Shown one piece after another: positions 25,663 through 36,063 of a DNA stretch of 64,000 nt. This DNA comes from Fodinicola feengrottensis. Lineage in GTDB: Bacteria; Actinomycetota; Actinomycetes; Mycobacteriales; HKI-0501. The stretch spans positions 62,001 through 126,000 of the forward strand of contig NZ_WOTO01000011.1 in NCBI RefSeq assembly GCF_010993775.1, written 5' to 3'. Position numbers and translations under genes: made by a program. The notes under the pieces are model-generated. The model did no database searches and had not been told where the DNA came from. It saw only the letters and a program-made list of their open reading frames with translations. The first letter of the stretch is position 1. Every line of letters starts with the position of its first letter.

Positions 25663-26695
25663 CGTTAAGCCGGGTAGCTCCAGCATTGCTGTTGCTTGTT
25701 CTTTCCCCTTTGGTGGCGGAGTTCCTGCTGGGTGACTTCCCCATCACCAAGGTGGCCTTCCTGCTGTTCGTCCTGCCCATGTACGGCTGCGGCGCGATCC
25801 TGATCCGGGAGATCGTCCGGCGGACCGGCCGCGGCTGGCCAACAATGCTGGTCCTCGCGCTCGCGTATGCCGTGCTGGAGGAGGGCATCACCACGATGTC
25901 GCTCTTCAACCCGAACTACGCCGGCGACCATCTCCTCGCGTACGGGCTGATTCCGGCGGTGGGAATGTCCCCGGTGTGGACGATCTCTACGTGCTCAGCC
26001 TGCACGTGGTGTGGAGCATCGGAACGCCGATCGCGATGGTCGAGGCGGTCGCCGGCACTCGACGGACGACCCCGTGGCTGGGGGGAAGATCGGGTTCTCG
26101 GTGGTGGCCGCGTTCTTCGTGGTCGGCGTGGCCGTGACGACGGCGTCCTCGCTCTACCAGTATCCGTTCGTCGCCTCGCTGCCGCAGCTCGCCGTGTGTG
26201 GTGGTCGTGTTGGTCGCGCTGATCCTGCTGGCGATCTTCCTGCCGCGGCTGGCCGGCCCGCGCACGGTGCTGGCCGGGTCCGCGCCGAGCCCGTGGCTGG
26301 TCGGGGTCGTGGGAACTCTCGCCGCACTGGCCTTCCAGCTGGTCGAGCGGTATGCACAGGCTCTCCTGCCCGCCTGGGGCCTGACGCTGGTGTTCGTGGT
26401 TCTGTGGGTCGGATTCCTCGTCCTGGTCGCCTTCTGGTCGGCCAAACCCGGCTGGAACGGCCGGCATGTGCTGGCGCTTGCCACTGGCGCGATCCTGAAC
26501 TACGCGTGGATCGGGGTGGAGCGAGTGGCCACCGGCGACGTGATCGGGCCGCTGAAGGTCACCCCGGCGGACGTGGTTGGCCAGGTCCTCCTGGTGGTCG
26601 CGATGGTGGCCCTGATCGGGTGGGGCGTTTTCCAGCTGCGTAAGGCCGGCGACACCGCCCTGCCTGCTGCCGCGCTAAACCCTGTCACGCACTGA
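25656..26695 (+). CDS. Polytopic membrane protein, second of the tandem pair (three frameshifts)
   Basis: Paralogue of the preceding gene: LLLLVLSPLVAEFLLGDFP, RTGRGWPTMLVLALAYAVLE and EGITTMSLFNPNYAGDHLLA align with it, as does the WLVGVVG segment later. Frame changes near 25980 (before DLYVLSLHVVWSIG), 26085 (before KIGFSVVAAFF) and 26195 (before VVVLVALILLAIFL) must be corrected; the sum gives about 346 residues, the same as the partner. Start GTG at 25656. Function unknown. Confidence 0.65.
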
Positions 26696-26706
26696 TCGCG
26701 TAAGGC

Positions 26707-27470
26707 TTAGAACTGCACTCCACGGGTGAGGGCTCCATCGACGACCAGGTTGGTGCCGGTGATGAAGCTGGCGGCCGGGCTGGCCAGGAACACCACCGCT
26801 CGCGCGATCTCGTCTGGTCCGGCCATCCGGCCGGTCGGGTTGAGTGCGAGCGCCTGCGCGTACAGCTGCGGGTTGGTGGCCTCGATGTGCTGCCACACCC
26901 CGCCGTCGAAGTAGGTGTTGCCAGGAGAAACGCTGTTCGCGCGGATGTTTTTCCCAGCCAGCTGGAAAGCCAGCCCCTGGGTGTAGTGTGAATGATCGCG
27001 GCCTTGGCCGCACCGTACGAACCGGCCGCGAAGTCCACCTCGCGGCCGGACACGCTGGCGATGGTCACGATCGAGCCGGCCGTGCTCTTCTCCAGCTCCG
27101 GCATGGCCGCCGCGATCAGGCCAACGGTGCCAAGAACGTCGGTCTGAAACGTCTTCTGCCAGCTGTCCACGTCGTCGCCGATGGCCAGCGCGCTGACGTT
27201 GGAGACCACGATGTCGATGCCGCCGAGCTCGCCGGCGGCTTGCGTGACCCACGTTCGCAACGCTGCGGCGTCGCAGACATCGACGGCCGTCCCGGTCGCC
27301 GTCGCGCCGTCGGCACACAGCCGCGTGGTCGCGGCTTGGACATCTTTCTCCGTACGGGCGCAAAAAGCCACCGAGGCACCTTCGGCGGCGAGCAGCTCGA
27401 CGATTGCCCTGCCGATGCCTTTGGTGCCGCCGGTGACGATCGCCCGCGTGCCGGTCAGCCGCAGATCCAC
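26707..27470 (-). CDS. Short-chain dehydrogenase/reductase (one frameshift)
   Basis: NAD(P)-dependent oxidoreductase of about 254 residues. Cofactor motif is VTGGTKGIGRAI, the NNAG equivalent is VSNVSALAIG, the catalytic Ser is in IASVSG and YxxxK in SYGAAKAA. At about 26985 the frame changes; the true continuation is HYTQGLAFQLAGKNIRANSV, SPGNTYFDGG and the C-terminal FITGTNLVVDGALTRG. It is convergent with the membrane pair and lies 20 bases downstream of the acetamidase gene on the same strand, so the two may be coexpressed. Substrate unknown. Confidence 0.92.
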
Positions 27471-27490
27471 GGTTCCCCCAAAGGAAGGGG

Positions 27491-28660
27491 TCAGTCTGTC
27501 AGGTCGAGTGGACCGGGACGAAAGCCGCGCGGCCCGGTGGCGCGGATCTGAGCCGCCCGGTCGCGCAGGTGGTCATGCATCCCACCGTACGTCCGCACCG
27601 CCGGCAGCAGATGCTTCTCGACCTTGACCACCGAGCTGTAGTTGGTGTCCACGACGTTCGCGAGCGGCGCCAGGCTGATTTGGCTGACCAGTTGGTACGC
27701 GTCCATCGGCGCCAGGCCGTAGAGCTCGCTGATCCAGTTGACCATCTCGAACTGCGCGATCCGCCAGGCGTCCTCCAGCGGACGGGCCGAGCCGATCACC
27801 ATCAGCGCGTCGTCAGTCTCGATCCGCGGCCACGCGGGCGCCGCGCCGGTCTTGAGCAGATCCACGATCACTGTGCTGTTCATGGCGCCCTCGACGGCGG
27901 TGCCGCAGGCTTCGCCCTCGCCCTGCCGGTAATGCCCGTCACCGATGGAAAACAGCGCGCCTGGCGTGTTCACCGCGAAATAGCAGGTAGCGCCCGGCCG
28001 GATCTCCGGCGAATCCATGTTGCCGCCGTACGAGCCGGGGACCAGCGACGTACGCACCTCCCGGGACGGCGGCGCGACCCCGATGGTGCCGAGCATCGGC
28101 GCCAGCGGCAGATCCACTTGGAAATCCCCGAAAACGGCGTCGAACCGGACCATCCGTCGCTCGGCGTCGACCTGATAGATCCAGGTCGCTTCGGGCAGCG
28201 GGTCCTGCAGGGTGGGGCTCAGTGGGGTGCTGGTCAGTCCGCCGAACAGCGGGATCGCGCTGGAGGCTCCCCAGTCCCGGGCCGGTTCCAGATCGACGAC
28301 GTGCACCGCGAGCGTGTCACCGGGTTCCGCGCCAGTGATGAAGAACGGTCCTGTCTGCGGGTTGACCTCGGCCATGTTCAGCATCTCGCTGGGCTTGTCC
28401 TCGGTCGACTGCAGCTTGCCGTTGAAGGCGTCCTCGCTCCAGAGCCGCAGCACGCTGCCCGGCGGCACCTCCAGCACCGGCGCGGCGCCGCCGCCGAAGG
28501 TGTACGCGTACTGGTCGGCGCTCGGGGTGAACTCGATGACGTCCCCGTCGATGTGGCTGCTGGCTCGGCCGACTCGCATGGGTGACAGTGTCCCTCCGGG
28601 ATGGCCCTGGGTGCGGGGCGAAACGACACGTTTGGCGACGGTTTGTTCCGGTGTCGTCAC
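27491..28660 (-). CDS. Acetamidase/formamidase family protein
   Basis: Hydrolyses short amides to acid and ammonia in characterised FmdA/AmdA members. The 389-residue frame shows GDVIEFTPS, NPQTGPFFITGAEPGDTLAV, PLAPMLGTIGVAPP, PGSYGGNMDSPEIRPGATCY, FSIGDGHYRQGEGEACGTAV and the C-terminal YGLAPMDAYQLVSQISL. Start could be the GTG at 28660 or the ATG at 28579 (GGAGG is 12 bases before it). No frameshift. A gene-free stretch upstream (28661-28922) shows nothing I can identify. Confidence 0.9.
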   Translation of the reverse strand: MTTPEQTVAKRVVSPRTQGHPGGTLSPMRVGRASSHIDGDVIEFTPSADQYAYTFGGGAAPVLEVPPGSVLRLWSEDAFNGKLQSTEDKPSEMLNMAEVNPQTGPFFITGAEPGDTLAVHVVDLEPARDWGASSAIPLFGGLTSTPLSPTLQDPLPEATWIYQVDAERRMVRFDAVFGDFQVDLPLAPMLGTIGVAPPSREVRTSLVPGSYGGNMDSPEIRPGATCYFAVNTPGALFSIGDGHYRQGEGEACGTAVEGAMNSTVIVDLLKTGAAPAWPRIETDDALMVIGSARPLEDAWRIAQFEMVNWISELYGLAPMDAYQLVSQISLAPLANVVDTNYSSVVKVEKHLLPAVRTYGGMHDHLRDRAAQIRATGPRGFRPGPLDLTD

Positions 28661-28922
28661 CGACTGCCTAGACTGTGCCAGACCGAACCGTCGGTTCGCA
28701 TCCTTCTACAGGTCACTGATGATCCGACACTTGTGTGTGGTCAGACCTCTTTTCACTTTTCCGTAGAGTGCGACCTGCGTAAACACTCTGGAATCGGAAA
28801 AGAACCAGGAGTAACTGGAAAAGCTGTCGTTTTCGATCTTTTCCCATTTGTTATCCGCGATGAACGTGCAAATGCGCGTGCACGGTTCAACAGCTGCTGG
28901 AGCTGGCCAGCGGAGAGTAGCG

Positions 28923-29270
28923 CTAGCCGTCGATGTAGTGCTTGAAGGCGCCGCTCAACAGCGCCACAATCGCGAACAGGCCGCCGATCAGGATCAGGCG
29001 TCCGGTCAGCGCGAGCCCTACTGCCGCGCAACCGAAGATGACGGCCTCCACCGTGATTCGGCCGGCCAGCGACAGCGGCATGGTCGCCTTGGGCGAGCAG
29101 AACATCGCCCAGGCGACCGCCGCCGCCACCGGCAGCAGCGCCGCGAAGACCAGGCTGCCGATCAGTCCAGGGCCGAACTGGAAACCCACCAGCCCAAGCG
29201 ACACCAGCGCGCAGATTTCCAGCACCGCGCGCACCGGCGGGTTGTTGATTTTTTCCAGTACCTCGGTCAC
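28923..29270 (-). CDS. YrdB-like DUF2568 membrane protein
   Basis: 115 residues with four helices: AVLEICALVSLGLVGFQFG, IGSLVFAALLPVAAAVAWAM, LAGRITVEAVIFGCAAVGLAL and LIGGLFAIVALLSGAFKHY. Matches the YrdB/DUF2568 pattern (E-CALVSLG, WA-F-SPKA, R---E---FG-A). GTG start 10 bases after the oxidoreductase stop. The function is unknown. Confidence 0.8.
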   Translation of the reverse strand: MTEVLEKINNPPVRAVLEICALVSLGLVGFQFGPGLIGSLVFAALLPVAAAVAWAMFCSPKATMPLSLAGRITVEAVIFGCAAVGLALTGRLILIGGLFAIVALLSGAFKHYIDG

Positions 29271-29280
29271 CTGCCCAAGG

Positions 29281-30086
29281 TTACTTGTTCTTCTCGTCGC
29301 GCCAGGCGACCCAGTCGCGCAGCGGGCTGAGGTCGTACCTCGGGCCGCCAACGCCGACGGTGAACAGTCGGGTGCCGAGTGCATGCAGCTTCTCGCCGAG
29401 GTCGCCCGGTTCGCCGAGGGTCATACCCGCGTTCACCGCGGCGGAGCGCTCGATCTCGGCCGGGTCGCGGCCGGCATCGGCGCAGTGCTGGTCGAGGATC
29501 TGGTGCTTGCGCTCGATGACCTCCGGATCACCGAAGCCGTGCCAGATGTCCGCGTGTTTGGCGACCAGCTTCAGCGTCTTCTTCTCGCCGCCGCCGCCGA
29601 TCAACACCGGGATCTTGCGGGTCGGCGCCGGGTTGAGTTTGCTCAGCCGGCTCTCGATCCGCGGCAGCGACTCGGCCAGGTTGTCCAGGCGGCCGCCGGC
29701 GGTGCCGAAGTCGTAGCCGTACTCGTCGTAGTCCTTCTCGAACCAACCGGATCCGATGCCCAGGATCAGCCGGCCGTTGGAGATGTTGTCGACGGTACGG
29801 GCCATGTCCGCCAGTAGCTCCGGGTTGCGGTAGCTGTTGCACGTCACCAGCGCGCCGATCTCGACCTTGGTGGTGGCCTCGGCCCAGGCACCGAGCACGG
29901 TCCAGCACTCGAAGTGCTTGCCCTCTGGCTCGCCGTACAACGGATAGAAGTGGTCCCAGTTGAAGGCGATGTCGACACCGATTTTTCCTCGGCTTCGGCC
30001 ACCGCACGGCGGATCTCCGCGTAGTCGGCGTGTTGCGGCTGCAGCTGGACACCGATACGCACTGGCTTGGTGTAGGTGTTGGTCAC
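29281..30086 (-). CDS. LLM-class F420-dependent oxidoreductase (one frameshift)
   Basis: Luciferase-like TIM barrel of about 268 residues. N-terminus VRIGVQLQPQHADYAEIRRA, then after a corrected loss in an A run at about 29980 GVDIAFNWDHFYPLYGEPEG; further motifs are EIGALVTCNSYRNPELLADM, GRLILGIGSGWFEKDYDEYG and IPVLIGGGGEKKTLKLVAKH. The LILGIGSGW pattern is typical of F420-dependent members. Start GTG at 30086. Substrate unknown. It is divergent from the carboxyltransferase gene. Confidence 0.9.
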
Positions 30087-30210
30087 GGAAACCAACCCTA
30101 TGCCTGTTGCCGGCAGGCGCAACGCTGTCTGGTGGGCCACTGACTGGCCACCACCTCCTTAACGTGCGTTAAGGTGACGGCGTTCGAGTCTTCGTACGAG
30201 AGGAGCGGCC

Positions 30211-31822
30211 GTGCCCGTCCTGCGCTCCCAGCTGGACCCGTCGTCGGAGGTCTTCCGGGACAACCGGACCGCGTTGCTGACGATGATTGGCGAGGTCGAG
30301 CGACAGCAGGCGCTCGCGGTGGCCGGTGGTGGCGAGAAGTACGTGCAGCGGCACCGTGACCGTGGCAAGTTGCTGGCTCGCGAGCGGATCGAGCTGCTGC
30401 TGGATCGTGACGCGCCGTTCCTGGAGCTGTCGACGCTGGCCGCGTGGGGGACCGAGTTCACCGTCGGCGCCAGCGTGTGATCACCGGCATCGGCGTCGTC
30501 TCCGGGGTGGAGTGCGTGATGATCGCGCACGATCCGACCGTGCGCGGCGGCACTATGAACCCGATCTCGGTACGCAAGATCCTGCGGGCGATGGAGATCT
30601 CCAGGCTCAACCGGCTGCCGCTGATCAACCTGGTCGAGTCCGGCGGCGCGGACCTGCCCAACCAGCGCGAGGTTTTCGTCCAGGCCGGCCGGATCTTCCA
30701 CGACCTGACGGATCTTTCGGCGAAGCGCATTCCGACGATCGCGTTGGTTTTCGGCAACTCCACCGCGGGCGGTGCGTACGTGCCGGCGATGTGCGACTAC
30801 GCCGTGCTGGTCGACAAACGCGCGAAGGTCTTCCTCGGCGGTCCGCCGCTGGTGAAGATGGCGACTGGTGAGGACGCCGACGACGAGGAGCTCGGCGGCG
30901 CCGACATGCATTCGCGGGTGTCGGGTCTTAGCGACTACTTCGCGATCGACGAATTCGACGCGATCCGGATAGGTCGGCAGATCGTTCGCCGACCTCGGTT
31001 GGCGCAAACTTGGCCCCGCACCGGCGAAATCGTCGATTGAGCCGGTGTACGACCCGGAAGAGCTGCTCGGCCTGATCTCGCCGGACTTCCGCATTCCGTT
31101 CGATCCCCGCGAGGTCTTGGCACGGGTCGCGGACGGTTCGGTTTTTTTTGATGAGTACAAGCCAACGTACGGCACCAGCCTGGTGACCGGCTGGGCGTCC
31201 GTGCACGGCTATCCGGTCGGCGTGCTGGCCAACGCGCGGGGTGTCCTTTTCAGTGAGGAAGCCAAGAAAGCGTCCGAGTTCATTCTGCTGGCGAACCACT
31301 ACGACACACCGTTGATCTTCCTGCAGAACACCACCGGCTACATGGTCGGCAAGTCGTACGAGCAGGGCGGGATCATCAAGGACGGCGCCAAAATGATCAA
31401 CGCGGTGGCCAACAGCGAGGTCCCGCACATCACCATCAACATCGGCGCGTCCTTTGGCGCCGGCAACTACGGGATGTCCGGGCGCGCGTACGACCCGCGG
31501 CTGATGTTCGCGTGGCCGCATTCGCGGCTCGCGGTGATGGGTGCGCAGCAGCTCGCCGGGGTGATGTCGATCGTCGCGAAGAACGCCGCCGAGTCGACTG
31601 GCCGGCCGTTTGACGCCGAGGCCGACGACGAAAAAAAAACGCCGGCAGGCGATCGAGGAGCAGATAGAGCGCGAGTCGCAGGCTATGGCGGTCACCGCGC
31701 AGCTGTACGACGACGGGATCATCGACCCGCGGGACACTCGTACGGTGCTGGGCATCGCCCTGTCGGCGGTGCATTCGGCTCCCGTGCGGGGCAGCCACAA
31801 CTTCGGCGTCTTTCGGATGTAG
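30211..31822 (+). CDS. Acyl-CoA carboxylase carboxyltransferase subunit (three frameshifts)
   Basis: Transfers CO2 from biotin to an acyl-CoA. About 537 residues with both crotonase-like halves: [108 protein letters not shown]. The [12 protein letters not shown] and NTTGYMVG forms are those of methylcrotonyl-CoA carboxylase beta (AccD1/LiuB-like) rather than propionyl-CoA carboxylase. Frame changes near 30472, 30998 and 31640 (an eight-A run). The first ATG-like start is a GTG at 30211. Pairs with the next gene. Confidence 0.9.
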
Positions 31823-31835
31823 GAGAACCAAAAAC

Positions 31836-33825
31836 ATGCCGCAAATCCACAAGTTGTTGGTCGCCAACCGGGGCGAGATCGCCGCGCGGGTGATGCGTAC
31901 GGCATCCGCGCTCGGCATGGGTACGGTGGCGGTTTTCTCCGATCCGGACGCCGACGCGCCGTTTGTCGCGCAGGCCGACGAAGCCGTACGTACGGCTGCC
32001 TGGCTCGAGTCCCCGGCAGACGTATCTCGACGCCGACAAGATCATCGCGGCGGGCCGCCGCGACGGGCGCCGACGCCGTCCATCCCGGCTATGGTTTCCT
32101 TTCCGAAAACGCGGGCTTCGCGCGTAAATGCGTGCAGGCCGGGCTGATTTTCGTGGGCCCGCCGGCTACTGCCATCGACGCGATGGGTTCCAAGCTCACC
32201 GCCAAGAAGCTGATGGCGACGACGCCCGCCGGCGTACCAGTGCTGCCGAGCTCCACAGTGGACAGTGACACGGATTTAGCAGCGGTGGCCACGAAGATCG
32301 GCTTCCCGGTGCTGGTCAAGGCCGCTTTTGGTGGCGGTGTGCCGAGGAATGCGGATCGTCCGGGAGCCGGCCGAGGTGGTCGAAGCGGTGGAGCGGGCCA
32401 CCAGCGAGGCGGCGTCCGCGTTCGGCGATGGCACGGTCTTCATCGAGCGTTATGTCGAGTCACCGCGACATATCGAGGTGCAGATCTTCCGGTGATCAGC
32501 AGGGAAATGTGATCTCGCTGTTCGAGCGGGAATGCTCGATCCAGCGGCGCTACCAGAAAATCATCGAGGAGTCGCCGTCGCCGGTCGTCGACGACAAACT
32601 CCGGGCTCAGCTCGGCGAGGCGGCAGTCGCGGCCGGCAAGGCGATCGGCTATGTCGGCGCCGGCACGGTCGAGTTCGTGATGGACCAGGCCGGCGACTTC
32701 TTCTTCTTGGAGGTCAACACCCGGCTGCAGGTCGAGCACCCGGTCACCGAGCTGGTCACCGGCCTGGACCTGGTCGCGCTCCAGCTGCGGGTCGCCGAGG
32801 GCAGCCCACTGCCGGCGGAGGCCACCGGGGCGGGCATCACTGGCAGTGCGATCGAGGCCCGGCTTTACGCCGAGGACGTGCCGGCCGGCTTCTTGCCTTC
32901 TACCGGCACCTTGCACACCTTCGAGGTGCCGGAGGCCGCTGGCGTACGAGTGGACACCGGTGTCCGGTCCGGGTCGGTCGTGTCGGCATTACGACGCGAT
33001 GCTCGCGAAGGTCATCGCGTACGGCCGGGATCGCACCGAAGCCGCCCGGCTGCTCGCGACCGCGCTGGCCGGTGCCCGGATCCATGGCGTCACGACGAAC
33101 CGTGATCTGTTGGTAGCGATCTTGCGGGAGGACGAGTTTCTCGCTGGCCGCATCGACACCGGCTATCTGACCAGGCACGACCCGGCCGTGCTGAGCGAGC
33201 CCGTGGGTGGCCCGGAGGTGGTGCGTACGCACGCGATCGCGGCGGCACTCGCCGATGAGGCCGCCCGCCGCGGCGACCTGACAGTGCTGCCGACGGTGCC
33301 GTCCGGCTGGCGCAATGTGGTGACCCAGCCACAGCTGGTCACCTACCGGTCCGGCGAGACGGCGATCGAGGTCGGCTACCGGTTCGGCCGGGGCGGGCTG
33401 GTGGTGAGTGCGGACGGCCAGCCGGTCGTGGACGTACGAGTGCATGGCGCGACCGCCACCGCCGTCGATCTGGAGGTGGCCGGCGTCCGCAGGCGGTTCG
33501 CCGTCCGCCGGATCGCTGACGTGTCCTATGTGGACAGTGCGGTCGGCTCGACCGCACTGACCGAGGTGCCGCGGTTCGGCGATCCGGAGGCGGCCGAGCA
33601 CACCGGCTCGCTGCGGGCGCCGATGCCTGGCTCGGTGTTGCGGGTGTTGGCGGAGGCCGGCAGCTCGGTCCGCAAGGGCCAGCCGCTCCTGGTGTTGGAG
33701 GCGATGAAGATGGAACACACCGTGGCCGCTCCCGCTGACGGCGTCCTCACCGAGGTCAGCGCGTCGCCGCCGGCGAGCAGGTCGACACCGGCCAGGTCCT
33801 CGCCGTCGTCGGCGACCCCGCCTAA
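31836..33825 (+). CDS. Acyl-CoA carboxylase biotin carboxylase/BCCP subunit (several frameshifts)
   Basis: ATP-dependent biotin carboxylase with a C-terminal biotin carrier domain. Visible: [107 protein letters not shown] and the biotinyl site LEAMKMEH. Frame changes near 32020, 32050, 32340, 32492, 32990 and 33765; the corrected C-terminus ends [11 protein letters not shown] at 33825. About 660 residues. Starts 13 bases after the carboxyltransferase gene. Together they most resemble AccA1-AccD1 of branched-chain catabolism; no acyl-CoA dehydrogenase is adjacent. Confidence 0.9.
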
Positions 33826-33886
33826 CCCACCCTGAGTAGTCGCGTCGATGCGGCAAAAATGCGGTTACTAAGAGTGGAGGTGGAGA

Positions 33887-34684
33887 ATGGTCAGCAGTCA
33901 GGAGTTGGCAGATGATCTGGCGGCCGAGACGGCTGACCTAGTGGCGTTGCTGGAGCCGTTGCCGACGGGGGACTGGGAGCTGCCCGACGCCGGCGCCGGG
34001 ATGGGCCATCCGCGACCAGGTCAGCCACCTGGTTTTTTTTTTCGACGACGCGGCCATGCGGGCGATCACCGACCCCGACGCCTTCCGCGCCGAGTTCGCG
34101 AAGATGCTGGCCGCCGGGACGATCGACCCGGACACCATCGCCGAACAGCTCCGCGACCGTACGGCCAAGCAGTTGCTCGAGTGGTTCGGCCGCTCCCGAG
34201 CCGCGTTGGTCCAGGAGTTGGCCGTCCGTGACCCGAAGGAACGGGCGCCCTGGTACGGCCCGGACATGAGCATCGCGTCGATGACGACCGCTCGGCTGAT
34301 GGAAACCTGGGCGCACGGCCAGGATGTCGCGGACGCGGTGGGCGTTTCGCGGGTCCCGACCAAACGCCTCCGGCACGTCGCCCACCTGGGCGTACGCACG
34401 ATGGGCTTCAGTTTTTTCTGCTACGGGATCGACCAGCACCGACCGAGCCGGTACGGGTAGAGCTGGAATGGTCGGATGGCCTGTGGGCCTGGGGCCCGGA
34501 GGATGCGGCGGACCGGGTGACGGGTCCGGCGCTGGACTTCTGCCTGCTCGTGACCCAGCGGCGGCACCTCGCCGACACGCGGATCTCAGTGCACGGGCCG
34601 GTCGCCACCGAATGGCTTTCGATTGCCCAGGCATTCGCCGGCGCACCTGGAAAGGGACGCCCGGCGGGACTGTTTCCGGCCTAG
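33887..34684 (+). CDS. TIGR03084-like metal-binding protein of the DinB/MDMPI fold (frameshifts)
   Basis: About 265 residues. N-terminus ELADDLAAETADLVALLEPL, then after a correction the helix containing RDQVSHL with the first metal-ligand His and a phenylalanine/aspartate pair, IASMTTARLMETWAHGQDVA with further His/Asp ligands, and a C-terminal domain VRVELEWSDGLWAWGPEDAA. This layout fits the TIGR03084 family related to mycothiol-dependent maleylpyruvate isomerase. Frame changes lie near 34000, 34040 (a T run) and 34440. Downstream of the carboxylase pair with a 61-base gap, perhaps one operon. Enzymatic role unknown. Confidence 0.75.
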
Positions 34685-34849
34685 CCGCCATTACCGTACG
34701 TAATGACAGTGGAAATGCGTACTTGACGCTTTGACGATGACTTTGTCGGCAAATATCGCCTGCCGGGAAACCGTCGGAAGCTGTGGCGAAGATCGTGCTC
34801 CGCACCGGCGATGCGACAGAGTCCTTCCCATCGCCGGTGACGCCGAAAA

Positions 34850-35004
34850 CTAAGTCAGGTTGGAAAGGAAGTTCGCCAGTCCGTTGCCGACATTGGCGAG
34901 TCCCTGACCAATCGCGCTGACCGCGTGCGACGCTGAATCCGGACGGGTAGCCACCCAGAAGATCAGCAGGATGATGATCCCGTAGTCAGAACCTTCTTAA
35001 GCAT
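34850..35004 (-). CDS. Small single-helix membrane protein, about 51 residues (one base missing)
   Basis: ATG at 35004 with GGGAAGG upstream. One base is lost at about 34985 (CTGACTACGG where CTGACTTACGG fits); corrected translation starts MLKKVLTYG, continues with a helix IIILLIFWVA and the segment TRPDSASHAVSAIGQGLANV, and ends GLANFLSNLT. Actinobacteria often carry such proteins (basic start, one helix, short amphipathic tail with repeated glycines). Function unknown. It is missed by length-limited gene calling. Confidence 0.7.
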
Positions 35005-35211
35005 CGTTTCGGACCTTCCCGGTCTTCGTGTCGATTAACGCACAGTAACCGATGGAGAAACCTAGTGTAACGGACTTCTCCTCGGCTGGAACAAGATCTT
35101 CTTCGCCATTATCTTTTCACGTACCGGTGCATGTGCATCAGGATACGAGTGTCCGGTTTGCCTGACCAGAGGTAAGGCTAAGGATGGCCATTCTGAGCCC
35201 ATGTCGGGCCT

Positions 35212-35892
35212 TTACTCTTCCTCGGTGAGCACCTGGATCTCGATCGGTCCGACCGGCACCAGCGCGGTGGCCGGCATCCGGGCCACCGTGAAGCCGGGCA
35301 GCTCGACGACGGCTCCCTGCGGATAGCTCGGGGAGGGCCCCAGCGCGAGGACGTAGTGCTCACCGCCGGCGTGATAGACCCAGCCGGGCCGCATGTCGAC
35401 TGGCAGCTGCGCCGGCATCCCCGCGGGACTTCCCGGCATCGGGGAGGACGGGCCGCCGGAGACCGGCTCGTACGAGCCTTGATACGCCGATGCGGGCTGC
35501 ACCGCGGCCGCGTTGTACGCCCGTGCCCTGGCCAGCGCGCCGGCGCCTCGCCAGGACAGTGACTGGTTGCGGGCCTTATCCTCGGAGGATTCGGCGATCT
35601 TGCTGCTGATGAACAGCAACAGGATGATCAGCACGATCCCGGCCGGGATGGCCGCCAGCAGGGTGATCGCCAGGTTGGTCCGTTGGTGCAGGTAGAAGCC
35701 GAGTGCGCTGGCCGCGACGGCGCCCCCCAGGACCACCGCGATCGCGGACAGCAGGCCGACCAGAGCGTGCCGGCGGCGCTGTTTCTGGTCCGAATGGGCG
35801 GTGATCGAGCCGCGCAACACCCCCGTCGGGTAGGCGAGCGCGATACCGCCGACGGCGAAGATGATCGCCACCGCGGCCAGGATGAAGACCAC
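35212..35892 (-). CDS. Hypothetical membrane protein
   Basis: 226 residues with three helices: VFILAAVAIIFAVGGIALAY, VGLLSAIAVVLGGAVAASAL and LAITLLAAIPAGIVLIILLL, followed by a charged segment and a Pro/Ser/Gly-rich C-terminal region of about 100 residues that ends in a small beta-like domain (AVVELPGFTVARMPATALVP). No named family recognised. GTG start with GGGAGG upstream. Intact. No partner evident. Confidence 0.7.
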   Translation of the reverse strand: MVFILAAVAIIFAVGGIALAYPTGVLRGSITAHSDQKQRRRHALVGLLSAIAVVLGGAVAASALGFYLHQRTNLAITLLAAIPAGIVLIILLLFISSKIAESSEDKARNQSLSWRGAGALARARAYNAAAVQPASAYQGSYEPVSGGPSSPMPGSPAGMPAQLPVDMRPGWVYHAGGEHYVLALGPSPSYPQGAVVELPGFTVARMPATALVPVGPIEIQVLTEEE

Positions 35893-36063
35893 TGGCGTCC
35901 TCCCGTACCGCTTGCTCGTCCCCCACCGCCATGTCTGGTCGACGATATCGAGTGACTACCCCTGGTGACTCGCCGCACCGCCGTGTTGTTGTCCGCATGG
36001 CCCCCATGCGTGCGGTCGACGCACGCATGGAGTCCATGCGGCCGACACCGGGGTCACGGTGGG

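Noticed and set aside
24494..26695. Calling the membrane pair CPBP-family intramembrane proteases
   Set aside because: Only the acidic pair resembles the family; the Arg after EExxx and the later His motifs are not evident, so the name was not applied.
320..33825. Programmed ribosomal frameshifting as an explanation for the many frame breaks
   Set aside because: Breaks occur in unrelated gene families never known to use it, at GC runs with no slippery heptamer plus downstream structure pattern, and in both directions.
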